64,000 bases of DNA from Hyphomonas sp. UBA5111 (GCA_002414505.1 DHZF01000048.1:1-64000); one strand, 5' to 3'; positions 44,383-54,096 are shown, counted from the first letter of the stretch. Made by a program: numbers and translations. The notes: generated from the letters alone by a model not told the origin.

Positions 44383-44991
44383 ATGATCGAAGTCTATTTG
44401 GATTGCGCAAGTCCCTGGGCATATTTCGGTTTTGAGGGCGTGCAGCCCCTGGCTGCAGAATATGGGGAGACCTTGATCTGGCGGCCCGTTCTGGTGGGGG
44501 GCATATTCAATGCGGTGAATTCCAGCGTCTACCATGTTCGCGAGCATGTGCCTGCCAAGATGGCCTACAACGCCAAAGACATACAGGATTGGGCGAGGAA
44601 TACGGGGAAGGTGGTGAATTTTCCGCCAAGCATTTTCCCCGTCAACAGTGCAGCCGCAATGCGGGTCAGTATGGTTCTGGCGGAACATGACGCAAGAGAC
44701 TTCGTCGCCTGGATCCGCGCGGTTTACGAGGCTTACTGGTCGCAGGATCAAGATATAGCGGATCGAGCGGTGCTCGCCGGGATTGCAGATTCGCTCGGCT
44801 GGGAAGGCGTGCACCTGGTTGAGCGCGCCAATGCGCCCAAGGTCCGGACAGGTCTGCGGGCCAATACGGATGAGGCGATCGCGAGAGGCGTCTTCGGTGT
44901 CCCGACTTTCTTTCTGGATGAAGACGATATGTATTTCGGGGCAGACCGGTTGCCCAATCTGAAGCATGCCCTGTTGCGCAAGCATGGCTAG
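44383..44991 (+). CDS. 2-hydroxychromene-2-carboxylate isomerase-like (kappa-GST/DsbA fold)
   Basis: Thioredoxin/DsbA-fold protein of 202 aa of the HCCA-isomerase family. The N-terminal LDCASPWAYFGFEG places the catalytic Ser at residue 10, where DsbA has a Cys; the cis-Pro loop GVFGVPTFFLDED near the C-terminus completes the glutathione site. NahD enzymes isomerise 2-hydroxychromene-2-carboxylate in naphthalene breakdown, so its presence hints at cleavage of a fused ring. AAGGAGAAG precedes the ATG at 44383; the ATG at 44317 has no site. It may act on another chromene- or pyrone-like ring-fission product. Confidence 0.85.
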   Translation: MIEVYLDCASPWAYFGFEGVQPLAAEYGETLIWRPVLVGGIFNAVNSSVYHVREHVPAKMAYNAKDIQDWARNTGKVVNFPPSIFPVNSAAAMRVSMVLAEHDARDFVAWIRAVYEAYWSQDQDIADRAVLAGIADSLGWEGVHLVERANAPKVRTGLRANTDEAIARGVFGVPTFFLDEDDMYFGADRLPNLKHALLRKHG

Positions 44992-45021
44992 CGCCGGCGC
45001 AACAGGGCCTCCTGTACCAGG

Positions 45022-46053
45022 CTATCGGGCGGTCGACCCCACCAGATCGAGCGCCACATCCACGATCATGTCTTCTTGCCCGCCAACCATTCTTCGGCGG
45101 CCGAGTTCAACGAGTATGTCTCTCGTGTCGACTCCATAGTCTGCCGAGGCCTTTTCAGCATGCCTCAGGAAGGAGGAATAGACGCCAGCATATCCAAGTG
45201 ACAGGGTTTCGCGGTCGACTTGGACCGGTCTGTCCTGCAGGGGACGGACAAGATCCTCGGCGGCATCCATGAGCTTGAACAGGTCGCAGCCATGGGTCCA
45301 GCCCTTCCGGTCAGCGGCGGCAATGAACACTTCCAAAGGCGCATTGCCAGCTCCGGCCCCCATCCCTGCCAGGGACGCATCGACACGTATGGCGCCTGCT
45401 TGTGCGGCGACAAGCGAGTTGGCAACCCCGAGGGAAAGATTGTGATGGGCATGCACGCCGCGCTCTGTTTCGGGGTTAAGTACGCGATCATAGGCCACCA
45501 GCCGGGCGCGATAGTCATCCATGTCCATGGCGCCGCCGCTATCGGTGACATATACGCATTCGGCGCCATAGGTCTCCATCAGCTTGGCCTGCTGCGCCAG
45601 CTGATCGGGTTCAATCATGTGACTCATCATCAAGAAGCCCACCGTGTCCATGCCAAGGTCACGCGCGGCTTCAATATGCTGTTTTGAAATATCTGCCTCG
45701 GTGCAATGTGTCGCAATTCTGACGGATCGCACGCCCGAAGAATAGGCGTGTTTCAGTTCCTCAATGGTTCCGATGCCGGGCAGGAGCAAGGTTGTCAGCC
45801 GCGCCGACTGGACGACTTCGGCGACCGCCTCGATCCACTCCCAATCCGTATGGGCGCCGAATCCGTAATTGAAGCTGGATCCGTTCAGCCCGTCGCCATG
45901 CGCAACTTCGATCGCATCGACCCCAGCTTCATCAAGCGCGCGCGCAATCTGGCGAACATGGTCCAGTCCGTATTGATGACGGATGGCATGCATCCCATCC
46001 CGCAGCGTGACGTCCTGAATGTAAAGACGGCCTTTTTCTGGATCGAATGTCAT
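45022..46053 (-). CDS. 4-hydroxy-2-oxovalerate aldolase
   Basis: Class II aldolase of 343 aa cutting 4-hydroxy-2-oxoacids to pyruvate and an aldehyde. N-terminal [16 protein letters not shown] holds the catalytic Arg-Asp and His; the metal-binding [13 protein letters not shown] and the C-terminal communication domain [20 protein letters not shown] are present. The length matches BphI/DmpG/MhpE. It overlaps the acetaldehyde dehydrogenase gene by four bases, as expected for proteins that channel the aldehyde within a complex. Last gene of the lower-pathway operon. Confidence 0.95.
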   Translation of the reverse strand: MTFDPEKGRLYIQDVTLRDGMHAIRHQYGLDHVRQIARALDEAGVDAIEVAHGDGLNGSSFNYGFGAHTDWEWIEAVAEVVQSARLTTLLLPGIGTIEELKHAYSSGVRSVRIATHCTEADISKQHIEAARDLGMDTVGFLMMSHMIEPDQLAQQAKLMETYGAECVYVTDSGGAMDMDDYRARLVAYDRVLNPETERGVHAHHNLSLGVANSLVAAQAGAIRVDASLAGMGAGAGNAPLEVFIAAADRKGWTHGCDLFKLMDAAEDLVRPLQDRPVQVDRETLSLGYAGVYSSFLRHAEKASADYGVDTRDILVELGRRRMVGGQEDMIVDVALDLVGSTAR

Positions 46054-46994
46054 TGCAATTGCTCCTTTGCAAAGCGCGTCAGCGCGATCTTCTCTGCCGT
46101 CGCAAGGCCGGCCGAGGTCATGATATCAAGATTGCCGGCATAGGCGGGCAGATAATGGGCGGCCCCTTCCACTTCGAGGAAGACACTGGTTTTCAAGCCC
46201 TCGAATTCTCCCAGTCCGGGGATCACGACCTTGTTGTTGGAGCCGAACCGTTCGAACTGAACCTTCTGTTTGAGGCGATAGCCGGGGACATAGGATCTGA
46301 CGCGCTCGACCATGGACTGAATGGCCGCCTCGATGGTAGATTCATCGGCCCCGCTCGACAGGGTGAACACTGTATCACGCATGATCATGGGTGGCTCAGC
46401 GGGATTGAGCACGATGATGGCCTTCCCTTTGGCGGCGCCGCCCACCGTTTCGATGCCCCGGGAGGTGGTCTCTGTGAATTCATCAATATTCGCCCGTGTG
46501 CCAGGCCCCGCCGACTTTGATGCGATCGAGGCGACAATCTCTCCATAATGGACCGTTGAGACCGATGACACTGCCGCAACAATCGGGATGGTTGCCTGCC
46601 CCCCGCACGTGACCATGTTCACATTGTCCGCTTGCAGATGGGCGTCTCCATTCACGACAGGGATAACATACGGGCCGATCGCTGCGGGAGTCAGGTCGAT
46701 CATGACCTTTCCCGCGCCCGTGACAATCTCATTATGGTGTTTGTGTGCGTTCGCTGATGTCGCGTCGAAGACGATCTGTATGTCCTTCCAGCACTCCAGC
46801 TTCTGGAGGCCGTCAATACCTTCATGCGTTGTCGCGACTCCCAGTCTCCTGGCACGTGCGAGACCGTCAGAATCCGGATCGATGCCAACCATGGCGGCCA
46901 TGTCCAGGATCTTGGAGTTCCTGATGATCTTGATCATGAGGTCGGTTCCGATATTTCCCGATCCAATGACTGCTGCTTTCACCTGAGTGTTCAT
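46050..46994 (-). CDS. Acetaldehyde dehydrogenase (acylating)
   Basis: Enzyme of 314 aa that turns the aldolase-bound aldehyde, NAD and CoA into acetyl-CoA (or propionyl-CoA). N-terminal Rossmann motif [16 protein letters not shown]; catalytic Cys in [15 protein letters not shown] (about residue 130); [20 protein letters not shown] follows. It is of BphJ/DmpF/MhpF length. Four-base overlaps with the hydratase upstream and the aldolase downstream show tight coupling. Confidence 0.95.
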   Translation of the reverse strand: MNTQVKAAVIGSGNIGTDLMIKIIRNSKILDMAAMVGIDPDSDGLARARRLGVATTHEGIDGLQKLECWKDIQIVFDATSANAHKHHNEIVTGAGKVMIDLTPAAIGPYVIPVVNGDAHLQADNVNMVTCGGQATIPIVAAVSSVSTVHYGEIVASIASKSAGPGTRANIDEFTETTSRGIETVGGAAKGKAIIVLNPAEPPMIMRDTVFTLSSGADESTIEAAIQSMVERVRSYVPGYRLKQKVQFERFGSNNKVVIPGLGEFEGLKTSVFLEVEGAAHYLPAYAGNLDIMTSAGLATAEKIALTRFAKEQLQ

Positions 46995-47788
46995 TCTGTC
47001 GCCTCCGAATAGATGAATTCACATTTCCCAACACCGCCGATTTTCGCGCAGACATGATCACCCGGCGTCAGGGCAACCATCGGCCCGAGCGCGCCCGTCA
47101 AGAGAATGTCGCCCTTTTTCAGGCCTTCGCCCCTTGCTGCAAGCGTCGAGGCCAACCATGCTGCCGCGTTGAGCGGATGCCCCAGGCAGGCCGCTCCGGC
47201 CCCAAGGGAGGCAAGGTCGCCATTGATCTCCAGCGCCATGCCGCACGTATAAAGATCCAGGGTTTCGAGCTTGTGCTTTTCCGTACCGAGAACAAAGAAT
47301 CCGGAAGAGCCATTATCGGCAACCGTGTCGGCAAACGTGATTTTCCAGTCCGCGATCCGGCTATCCACGATTTCGATCGCAGCAACCGCATAGGCGGTTG
47401 CTGCCGCGACGTCTTTAGGGGATGTGTCAGGTGCACACAGATCTTCGCCGAGTATGAGCGCGATTTCCGCCTCAGCCTTGGGCTGCAAGCATTTCGAGGG
47501 CGCAAGATGTTGGCCGTTCTCTACCTGCATGTCAGAGAAGAGGACTCCGTAATCCGGTTGATCCACCCCGAGCTGGGCCTGTACGGACTTGGCGGTCAAG
47601 CCGATTTTGCGGCCTATGGCGGTCCGGCCGGACTGCACCCAGTAATCGGTGTTTATGCGCTGGATCGCATAAGCTGTGTCGGCGTCCGTCGGATCCAGAA
47701 CATGTCGCAAGGGGGCAATCGCGCCAGATGTATAGGCGGTTCTTAATCGCTCAGCTTCACGCGCCAATTTACCATAGGGGGCTGGCAT
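46991..47788 (-). CDS. 2-keto-4-pentenoate hydratase
   Basis: Hydratase of 265 aa adding water to 2-hydroxypenta-2,4-dienoate-type products of C-C hydrolysis. It shares the FAH-like C-terminal fold: [20 protein letters not shown], then [14 protein letters not shown] with the metal-binding acidic residues, and [16 protein letters not shown] and [13 protein letters not shown]. It is of BphH/MhpD/TesE size. GGGAGAG precedes the ATG at 47788. First gene of the hydratase, dehydrogenase, aldolase operon, divergent from the IclR gene 109 bp away, which is its likely regulator. Confidence 0.94.
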   Translation of the reverse strand: MPAPYGKLAREAERLRTAYTSGAIAPLRHVLDPTDADTAYAIQRINTDYWVQSGRTAIGRKIGLTAKSVQAQLGVDQPDYGVLFSDMQVENGQHLAPSKCLQPKAEAEIALILGEDLCAPDTSPKDVAAATAYAVAAIEIVDSRIADWKITFADTVADNGSSGFFVLGTEKHKLETLDLYTCGMALEINGDLASLGAGAACLGHPLNAAAWLASTLAARGEGLKKGDILLTGALGPMVALTPGDHVCAKIGGVGKCEFIYSEATE

Positions 47789-47896
47789 TGATATAAACTC
47801 TCCCGTGATTTTCTTGTTGGATTGTTTTAGGTCGGTATTCGAGATGTGTGGGATAATCAATTTGTGGGCCTGGTGTTTTTCCTGTATTTTGGGAAA

Positions 47897-48679
47897 ATGA
47901 GTGAGGCACCTCCACGCGATTCCTGCACATTGGGACGGTCACTGGCGCTGTACCAACGCATCGTTGAAGACGGGGCACGTACGCCATTTGCACGTTTGAG
48001 CCACGAACTCGGCCTCTCGACCTCGACGGCGCATCGGCTTGCCGCGGAACTCCTGCGGCAGGGCATGATCGCCAGGGTCGGACGGGGCAGGTATGATATA
48101 GGCTTGACGGCCGTGAAACTGGCGGCCGGTCGGACCTTCAACAGCCAACTCGCACGCACGGCGCGGCCCCTTGTGCAACATCTATCTCATCGAACCGGCC
48201 TGACGGGCCATCTTGGGGTTCTGGAGGATGGGATGGTGACCTATCTGGTCAAATCCCCGGGGGCAGCAGATGATAGCGCACGTTTCACGCAGGAAGGCAT
48301 GCAACTGGAAGCCTATTGTTCGGCAGTTGGGAAGGTGTTGCTGGCGGGATTGGACCCAACTCAGCTTGATGAATATCTGTCTGAGGGTGACTTTGTATCC
48401 GCCACGACCCGCACGGTAACCGAGGTCGATGGTCTGCGCCGAGAACTCGCAAAAGTGCGGGCAAGGGGGATGGCAATCGATGATCGTGAGATTGCAGACG
48501 ACATGATGTGTGTGGCTGTACCTGTGTGCGATGAATGGGGCGACGTGCTTGCGGCCCTGTCTGTCTCCATGACCTGGTCGGAAAAATCTGAGGCCCGGAT
48601 TCCGGATCTTACGGGTCATCTACTCCGCCAGTCTTCCAGACTGAGCCGGAATCTCGGTATGCGACCGCGCCAAAGCTGA
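47897..48679 (+). CDS. IclR-family transcriptional regulator
   Basis: Regulator of 260 aa. N-terminal winged helix at about residues 10-70 (TLGRSLALYQRIVEDGARTP, then LSHELGLSTSTAHRLAAELL, RVGRGRYDIG). The C-terminal GAF-like effector domain includes LEAYCSAVGKVLLAGLDPTQ, GMAIDDREIADDMMCVAVPV and ALSVSM. IclR proteins often control aromatic catabolism and respond to aromatic acids or oxoacids. It is divergent from the lower-pathway operon, so activation or repression of that operon is the natural hypothesis. The ATG at 47897 is favoured by family length; no strong ribosome site is seen. Confidence 0.9.
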   Translation: MSEAPPRDSCTLGRSLALYQRIVEDGARTPFARLSHELGLSTSTAHRLAAELLRQGMIARVGRGRYDIGLTAVKLAAGRTFNSQLARTARPLVQHLSHRTGLTGHLGVLEDGMVTYLVKSPGAADDSARFTQEGMQLEAYCSAVGKVLLAGLDPTQLDEYLSEGDFVSATTRTVTEVDGLRRELAKVRARGMAIDDREIADDMMCVAVPVCDEWGDVLAALSVSMTWSEKSEARIPDLTGHLLRQSSRLSRNLGMRPRQS

Positions 48680-48743
48680 CCGGCTCTGTGGGACATGTTG
48701 CACTCTCCGGTGCAAGATCACTTGCCTTCCCGCCCCGGAGGAC

Positions 48744-48759
48744 TAAAACGTCCGTCTAA
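48744..48759. promoter_or_regulatory. Island-type palindromic operator upstream of the quinone-oxidoreductase-like gene
   Basis: TAAAACgtccGTCTAA, ending 14 bp before the ATG at 48774, so it must cover the transcription start region. Confidence 0.55.
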
Positions 48760-48773
48760 ACTGGGGGGCAGCA

Positions 48774-49787
48774 ATGTTCAAGGGACGTGCCTGGAAGGCG
48801 GACAGATTTGGTGATCCGGAAACCGTGCTCCAAATAGGGACCGATATTTGGGAGGAGCCCCCCCCGGGCTCAGTCCTGGTGAAAGTCGCCGCCTGTGGCC
48901 TCGGCCTGCCTGACAAATTCATGACGGAAGGTCGGTATCCGATCGTCGCGACGCCTCCTGTAAAACCCGGACAGGAGATTTCAGGGCGGGTGGTCTCCGT
49001 GCCTTCAGGCTCGGCTTTCAGGACAGGGGAGCGGGTGATGGGCATAACCCTCTATGGCGATGGCTGGTGGAGGGGTGGGTTGGCAGACTATGCCTTTGTG
49101 CAGGAGCGAAAATGCCTTCGGGTTCCGGACTCCATGACGGATGAGTCGGCTGCCGGATTTACCATTGGTTTTCGCACGGCTCATGCAGGCCTGATCGAGC
49201 GCGTTCCCGTGGCCTGTGGTCAACGCATCCTGGTTCTGGGGGCGGCCGGCAGTTCCGGCGCAGCCGCCATCTGCCTGTCAAAGGCGCTGGGCTGTGAAAT
49301 CTTTGCCCTTGCGAGTTCGGAAGACAAACGCCGCTTCTGTCAGTCAATTGGCGCCGATCACGTTTTTGATTATCGTCAGGAAGGATGGGTGGAGGCGGTC
49401 ATGGATGCCACGCAGGGGCACGGTATCGATGTGATCTTTGACCCGGTTGGGGGATCGACTGCCAAGCAGGCGCTCGCCACGCTGGCGCCAGCGGCCAGAA
49501 TTGCCCTGATCGGATTTGCAAGCGGCACATGGCTGGATCTGGATGCGCAAGACATGGTCTTGCGCAACTATTCGGCGATCGGAGTGTTTTCCGGAGGATT
49601 TTCTGCCGAGGAAGAGAGCCAGGCCTATGCCAGGCTGGAACGCATGGCGCGAGACGGGGAGATTACCACCCCGCTGGGAAACGTATTTGAATTCGAGAAA
49701 GCAGGCGAGGCCATCTGCCTGCTGGAGACTCCAGGCCCTGGCAAGACGGTGGTACGGGTTGCGGAGGGCTCGCCGGGATTGTCTTGA
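48774..49787 (+). CDS. Zinc-free MDR oxidoreductase (quinone-oxidoreductase / enoyl-reductase-like)
   Basis: Medium-chain dehydrogenase/reductase of 337 aa without the structural zinc Cys cluster. It shows VLVKVAACGLGLPDKFMTEG, the cofactor motif LVLGAAGSSGAAAICLSKAL (AAxGxxG, NADPH type), SIGADHVFDYRQEGW and DVIFDPVGGSTAKQAL. Members reduce quinones or enones or carboxylate crotonyl-CoA analogues. Reduction of a conjugated enone or enoyl thioester in the pathway is plausible. It stands alone between the IclR gene and a convergent TetR gene. Confidence 0.9.
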   Translation: MFKGRAWKADRFGDPETVLQIGTDIWEEPPPGSVLVKVAACGLGLPDKFMTEGRYPIVATPPVKPGQEISGRVVSVPSGSAFRTGERVMGITLYGDGWWRGGLADYAFVQERKCLRVPDSMTDESAAGFTIGFRTAHAGLIERVPVACGQRILVLGAAGSSGAAAICLSKALGCEIFALASSEDKRRFCQSIGADHVFDYRQEGWVEAVMDATQGHGIDVIFDPVGGSTAKQALATLAPAARIALIGFASGTWLDLDAQDMVLRNYSAIGVFSGGFSAEEESQAYARLERMARDGEITTPLGNVFEFEKAGEAICLLETPGPGKTVVRVAEGSPGLS

Positions 49788-49803
49788 TCGTGACTTGAAT
49801 GGA

Positions 49804-49840
49804 AGAGGCGGCAGCCGGGGAGGCGCGAGGCGCCGCCTCT
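49804..49840. terminator. Stem-loop between convergent MDR and TetR genes
   Basis: AGAGGCGGC and its exact complement GCCGCCTCT flank a 19-base loop in the 74-bp gap; likely bidirectional. Confidence 0.45.
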
Positions 49841-49861
49841 CATAAGTGGGGCGTGTGCGCC

Positions 49862-50596
49862 CTATCGCGGAAGCGCAGCATCCAGGGCCTGAAGCATCGC
49901 CGATTGTCTGCGTCGACCGCCGGCTGACTTGGCGTTTGTGGACCCGGCCATGGTGATTTCTGCGCGGGTGCAAGGCGCCTCGATCAAGGCGCTCGCCGTA
50001 TCAATAAGATTCTCCATCGGATCGAATTCGGTCCAGATGGTGTTTCGACGTCCCGTCGCCTGATAGGATTCATATGCCGCCTTGGAGGACATGATGTACC
50101 AGGCAAAATAGATCAACCTCTGCTGCATTACGACGGGAGGAATGTCCGATTGCAGAAGTTGAATATAGGCCAGAAGGCGGGCGAAGACCGAGAAATTCAT
50201 CTGTTCAAGAAAATCCCGGACCATATGCCGGCGGGTAAACAACAGGCTGCTGAGGAATCTGGAGGCGGTGGGAGAGGGATCGGTGAATGTCGCCGTATCG
50301 GGCCACCGCACAAGGACTTCGACCACATCGCGAACGCAATCTGGACCGCCCTTCTTTTCAAGCTCGGACAATCCGATCAGCCAGCCATCACTTGATTCCC
50401 GGAAGATTTCTGCGAGCAATTCAAGGATCAAGCCTTCTTTCGACTTGAAGTAATAATTCAGAGAACCGCCATTCTTGGCCCCGGATGCAGCGACAATCTC
50501 GCGAACAGTAACGGCCTCAACCCCGCGCTCGGCGAACAGCCGTCTTGCAGAAACCTTGATCCGGTTTCGCGTGTTCAGATCATCATAATCCGCCAT
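49862..50596 (-). CDS. TetR-family transcriptional regulator
   Basis: Repressor-type regulator of 244 aa. N-terminal helix-turn-helix at about 10-58 (NRIKVSARRLFAERGVEAVT, VREIVAASGAKNGGSLNYYF, KSKEGLI); the SGAKNxGSLxYxF pattern is common in TetR proteins next to acyl-CoA and aromatic catabolic genes. The ligand domain is variable. It is divergent from the MFS carrier over a 325-bp gap that contains an island-type palindrome at 50886. The TetR operator geometry (two 6-bp half-sites, centres 10 bp apart) fits that palindrome, so this is the first candidate for the cluster-wide regulator; the link is inference. Confidence 0.9.
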   Translation of the reverse strand: MADYDDLNTRNRIKVSARRLFAERGVEAVTVREIVAASGAKNGGSLNYYFKSKEGLILELLAEIFRESSDGWLIGLSELEKKGGPDCVRDVVEVLVRWPDTATFTDPSPTASRFLSSLLFTRRHMVRDFLEQMNFSVFARLLAYIQLLQSDIPPVVMQQRLIYFAWYIMSSKAAYESYQATGRRNTIWTEFDPMENLIDTASALIEAPCTRAEITMAGSTNAKSAGGRRRQSAMLQALDAALPR

Positions 50597-50921
50597 ATCT
50601 TCTGCCTTTTATCCTTGTCTCGTCAATTCATTCCAGCACGCGAACTGCAAACCCGGCTCTCATGCTGCAGCGCACAATATACGGTTAAAACATGCTACTC
50701 AACAAATAACCACATCATCACGCAATTTAGCCCATTCTTGCAGCATTTGTGCCGTGTTCTGTCAAAATCTTCCCCAAGGTAAGGTCTTGTAAAGGGCATG
50801 AAATTCAGTGCCCAGCCGGATGGGTGGACCCACAAGCTCGCAAATGCAGCATATCATCTAAGTGTTGCCTACCGGTGAATCAGGTGAGTACATATGTTTT
50901 AATCTGTCGGGAAGGAAGAGC
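50597..50921. other. Divergent promoter region of TetR and MFS genes
   Basis: The 325 bp hold no gene. Besides the good palindrome at 50886 there is a poor copy near 50686-50701 (TAAAACatgcTACTCA). Confidence 0.35.
50886..50901. promoter_or_regulatory. Island-type palindromic operator upstream of the MFS carrier
   Basis: GAGTACatatGTTTTA (reverse: TAAAACatatGTACTC), 20 bp upstream of 50922. Confidence 0.5.
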
Positions 50922-52241
50922 ATGAGCAGTCTGGTAGCATCGAGGGCAGAGGGGCAGGGGCCATGGCGAAAATGGGTTGCCGTTATCCTGCTCACCTTAC
51001 TGTTTGCGACATCATTTGTGGACAGATTCATCCTGTCACTTCTCGCCGATCCCATCTCCCGTGACCTGGGACTGGGCGATGTGCAACTTGGCCTGCTGAT
51101 GGGGGCAGGATTTTCCATCTTGTATTCCCTGGCCGGTCTGCCCCTTGCCCACTGGATCGACAGATACCAGCGCAAGCGCCTCCTGCTGGCAGGGGTGGTT
51201 TTGTGGAGTTGCACAACGATTGCTTCGGGTTTCGCCACAGGCTTCACGAGTCTGTTGATCTGCCGGGCCGGCGTTGCAATCGGGGAAGCGGTACTGACCC
51301 CGGCGGCGGTATCCCTCATTGCGGATTATTTTGTTCGGGAGAAGCGGGCGACGCCGATGGCGGTCTATTCCTCGGTGGGGGCCATCATGGGGACGGGGTC
51401 TTTCGTCGTGGGAGCCCTTGTCCTAAAAATAGCCGGCCCCTTGCAGGAAACCTTTTCGATGGCGCCCTGGCGCCTCACTTTGGTATTTGTCGGCTTGCCG
51501 GGCCTGCTTCTGGCCCTCTGCTTCCTTCTCCTGGTCCGTGAACCTGTGCGCCGCGTTTCCGCAGACAAGGAGGGAGCCCAGACGGGTATCGGAGATTTCG
51601 GCCGCTATCTGCGCAGCAAATGGGCCTTCTATGTGCCTTTCCTTCTCAGCGGCGGATTGTTGACGATCTTCGGGTTGGGTATGCCGACATGGATGCCAAC
51701 AATCCTCGTGCGAGAACATGGGTTTGATCCCTCAGAGGCGGGATTTGCATTTGGATTCAGAACTGCGCCAGCGGGCCTTTTCGGCATTTTCTTCTGGCCA
51801 TGGCTGGCCATGAAAATTGAGAAGAGGCACCGGAATTCCGGTCCTCCGGCCGCTTTGCTGATTGCGGCGTGCGCTGCCTTCATCGTTTTTCCGATTGCGC
51901 CACGCATCGAAGATACATCATTATTGCTGGCCTGGATGACGGTAGCTGTGATGATCAGCGGAGCCTGGGCTGTGCTCCCCGTAATTGGCTTCCAGATCTT
52001 CAGTCCGAGCCGCTTTCGCGGAAAGCTCGCGGCCTTGAATCTGTTGTCCATGAACTTGCTGGGGTTCGGTCTTGGTCCAAGTCTGATCGTCTATCTCGGC
52101 ACGCTGGGCGGTGCAGACGGGGCGGCGAGTGAACTGTCGCTCGGATTAAGCCGTGCAGGTCTTCTGGTCGCGCCCCTGCTCCTTGTAACGATGATCATCT
52201 GCCTGATTCAGTCGCGGCATCTGGTTGATGTGGAAGATTAG
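50922..52241 (+). CDS. Major facilitator superfamily transporter (spinster-like)
   Basis: Inner-membrane carrier of 439 aa with about 12 hydrophobic segments; the first is WVAVILLTLLFATSFVDRFI and the loop 2-3 signature appears as GLPLAHWIDRYQRKR. GVAIGEAVLTPAAVSLIADY corresponds to helix 5. Spinster-type and aromatic-acid/H+ symport carriers of this kind often sit in aromatic or steroid catabolic clusters. It probably moves the substrate from the periplasm after TonB-dependent uptake, or exports an intermediate. GGGAAGGAAGAGC precedes the ATG; a longer reading from 50862 would cross the operator. Confidence 0.9.
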   Translation: MSSLVASRAEGQGPWRKWVAVILLTLLFATSFVDRFILSLLADPISRDLGLGDVQLGLLMGAGFSILYSLAGLPLAHWIDRYQRKRLLLAGVVLWSCTTIASGFATGFTSLLICRAGVAIGEAVLTPAAVSLIADYFVREKRATPMAVYSSVGAIMGTGSFVVGALVLKIAGPLQETFSMAPWRLTLVFVGLPGLLLALCFLLLVREPVRRVSADKEGAQTGIGDFGRYLRSKWAFYVPFLLSGGLLTIFGLGMPTWMPTILVREHGFDPSEAGFAFGFRTAPAGLFGIFFWPWLAMKIEKRHRNSGPPAALLIAACAAFIVFPIAPRIEDTSLLLAWMTVAVMISGAWAVLPVIGFQIFSPSRFRGKLAALNLLSMNLLGFGLGPSLIVYLGTLGGADGAASELSLGLSRAGLLVAPLLLVTMIICLIQSRHLVDVED

Positions 52242-52340
52242 GCGCATGCCTGAGCGTGTCCAGAGACACGCATGAGCGGAGTGTCGGTCCTGGACGGATA
52301 GGGATCAATAATCAGTGTCAGTTTCGATCTGGACAATAAT

Positions 52341-52356
52341 TTAGACAATTGCTTTA
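52341..52356. promoter_or_regulatory. Weak island-type palindrome upstream of the second extradiol dioxygenase
   Basis: TTAGACaattGCTTTA: degenerate in both halves, 79 bp upstream of 52436. Confidence 0.25.
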
Positions 52357-52435
52357 ATTGGGATAGTGGGAGAGGCGCTGATCCGCAGGATGAATTCTGG
52401 GGAGACGGGGCCGTTCCTTGAAAGGGAGAAACGGA

Positions 52436-53356
52436 ATGTCAATCGATGCCATCCGCTATGTGCGCCTCGGATATGTTGGTTTGAATGTCACCAATATGGA
52501 GGCCAGCGTGAATTTCTATGAAACGCTTGTTGGATTGAAGATGGATGCGCGCCCCGCCTCAGGTGTCGCCTATCTGCGATGCAGTGACCGGCATCACGAT
52601 ATTGCCCTGTATGAGCATGAAGTGCCTGGCGTTAAGAGAATCGGCTGGGAGATGGAAAGCCCGGAAGCGCTTGACGCCATAGAGGCGCATCTCACATCGA
52701 TTGGCATCGCCTGTGCGCCGGTTTCAGACGCCGAAACGCAGGCGCTCAGGATCGGGCGAGCCTTTCGCATGACAGAGCCGACAACGGGGGCCACGTTCGA
52801 ATTCTATTCCGAAATGGCAGCGGCACCGGAAGCCTATCATCCGACCCATACCCAGATTGCCCGGCTCGGGCATGTGGTGCTCAGCAGCCCAGATAGGGAG
52901 GCTACAGAGGCCTTTCTCATGGATCATATGAATTTTCGGGTTTCGGACCGCATTCAGGGAATCGTGACCTTCATGAGATGTTTTCCCAATCCGTTTCATC
53001 ATTCCCTGGGCGTCGGATCAGCGGGCAAGCCGGGGCTGAATCATGTCAATTTCATGGTTACGGAAATGGGTGATATCGGCAAGGCTACCAATCGGATGAA
53101 GAAAGCCGATGTTCCGATCGTTTACGGAATAGGCAAGCATCCACCTTCGGAATCGGTCTTCCTCTATTTTCTCGATCCCGATGGCATGACGATCGAATAC
53201 AGCTATGGCATGGAGGAGTTTCCGGAATCCAATCCACGCCAGCCCCGAGAAATGCCGGCATCCCTGGAATCCATTGATTACTGGGACGGTGTGCCAGACC
53301 CCAGAATGGGGAAGGTCGGCGCGCTTGAGCCTCTGGGAGACACTGCAAAATCATGA
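52436..53356 (+). CDS. Type I extradiol ring-cleavage dioxygenase (two-domain VOC)
   Basis: Second extradiol enzyme, 306 aa, clearly paralogous to that at 35785 (shared RLGHVVLSS, NPFHHS, GKHPPSESVF and IEYSYGMEEFPE). Predicted metal ligands are His146, His203 and Glu254, with active-site His188/189 and His234, all intact. Two different enzymes may open two different rings of one molecule, or serve two substrates. GGGAGAAACGGA fixes the ATG at 52436. The stop overlaps the next SDR start as ATGA. It is under a different, weaker palindrome than the 35785 gene, which has GntR-type sites. Confidence 0.92.
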   Translation: MSIDAIRYVRLGYVGLNVTNMEASVNFYETLVGLKMDARPASGVAYLRCSDRHHDIALYEHEVPGVKRIGWEMESPEALDAIEAHLTSIGIACAPVSDAETQALRIGRAFRMTEPTTGATFEFYSEMAAAPEAYHPTHTQIARLGHVVLSSPDREATEAFLMDHMNFRVSDRIQGIVTFMRCFPNPFHHSLGVGSAGKPGLNHVNFMVTEMGDIGKATNRMKKADVPIVYGIGKHPPSESVFLYFLDPDGMTIEYSYGMEEFPESNPRQPREMPASLESIDYWDGVPDPRMGKVGALEPLGDTAKS

Positions 53357-54096
53357 AGTATCATGGCAAGACCGCCCTCATAACAGGGGGGGCGAGCCCG
53401 ATCGGGCTCGCAGTGGCAAGGCGCCTGTCCGCGGGAGGGGCGAATATTGCTTTGGCCGATATTGATCCGGAGGCCCTGGACCGGGCAGGGCGGGAGCTTG
53501 GAGGAAACCCTTTGCTCAGTGTCGCGGATCTGAGCGATGAGCATGCAGCATCGGACTTTGTAAGCGCCGCGATCCAGCGTTTCGGCACGGTCGATATCCT
53601 GGTGAACAATGCCGGGGGTGGCATAATTGACTGGACCCGCAATCATACTCCGACGTCCATACGTCAGACCATTGATCGCAATCTGTGGACCATGCTTTGG
53701 GTAACCCGCGCCAGCTTGCCGTCCATGGTGGAACATGATTATGGGCGGATCGTGAACATCGGGGCAGATTCGGTTCGCAACGGGCTTGTCATGCACGCGA
53801 TATACAATGCGGCCAAGGGAGGGGTGCATGCGATCGCCTCCGGATTGGCCAGAGAATATGCCCAATACGATATTACGGTGAATGTGGTCGCGCCATGCAT
53901 GGTGCTCACGCCGCAAGTGATTGCTGCCAAGGAGGCGAACAATCCGATCGTCGCCGAAATGGAGGCGGTGATCCCGAAAGGTCGGTCTGCCGAACCTGAC
54001 GAAGTGGCCTCAATGGTGTCGTATCTGTGTCTTGACGAGGCCCGTTTCGTCACCGGCCAGGTAATCAGTGTGAACGGTGGAAGCACCATGCAGTAA
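53353..54096 (+). CDS. Short-chain dehydrogenase/reductase (possible cis-dihydrodiol dehydrogenase)
   Basis: SDR of 247 aa with TGGASPIGLAVARRLSAG at the cofactor site, NNAGGG, and an active-site stretch NIGADSVRNGLVMHAIYNAA followed by Lys (YNAAK). The start overlaps the extradiol gene stop (ATGA). Between an extradiol dioxygenase and a ferredoxin, the natural role is oxidation of the Rieske dihydrodiol to the catechol. That is inference from context; other alcohol oxidation is possible. Confidence 0.88.
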   Translation: MKYHGKTALITGGASPIGLAVARRLSAGGANIALADIDPEALDRAGRELGGNPLLSVADLSDEHAASDFVSAAIQRFGTVDILVNNAGGGIIDWTRNHTPTSIRQTIDRNLWTMLWVTRASLPSMVEHDYGRIVNIGADSVRNGLVMHAIYNAAKGGVHAIASGLAREYAQYDITVNVVAPCMVLTPQVIAAKEANNPIVAEMEAVIPKGRSAEPDEVASMVSYLCLDEARFVTGQVISVNGGSTMQ

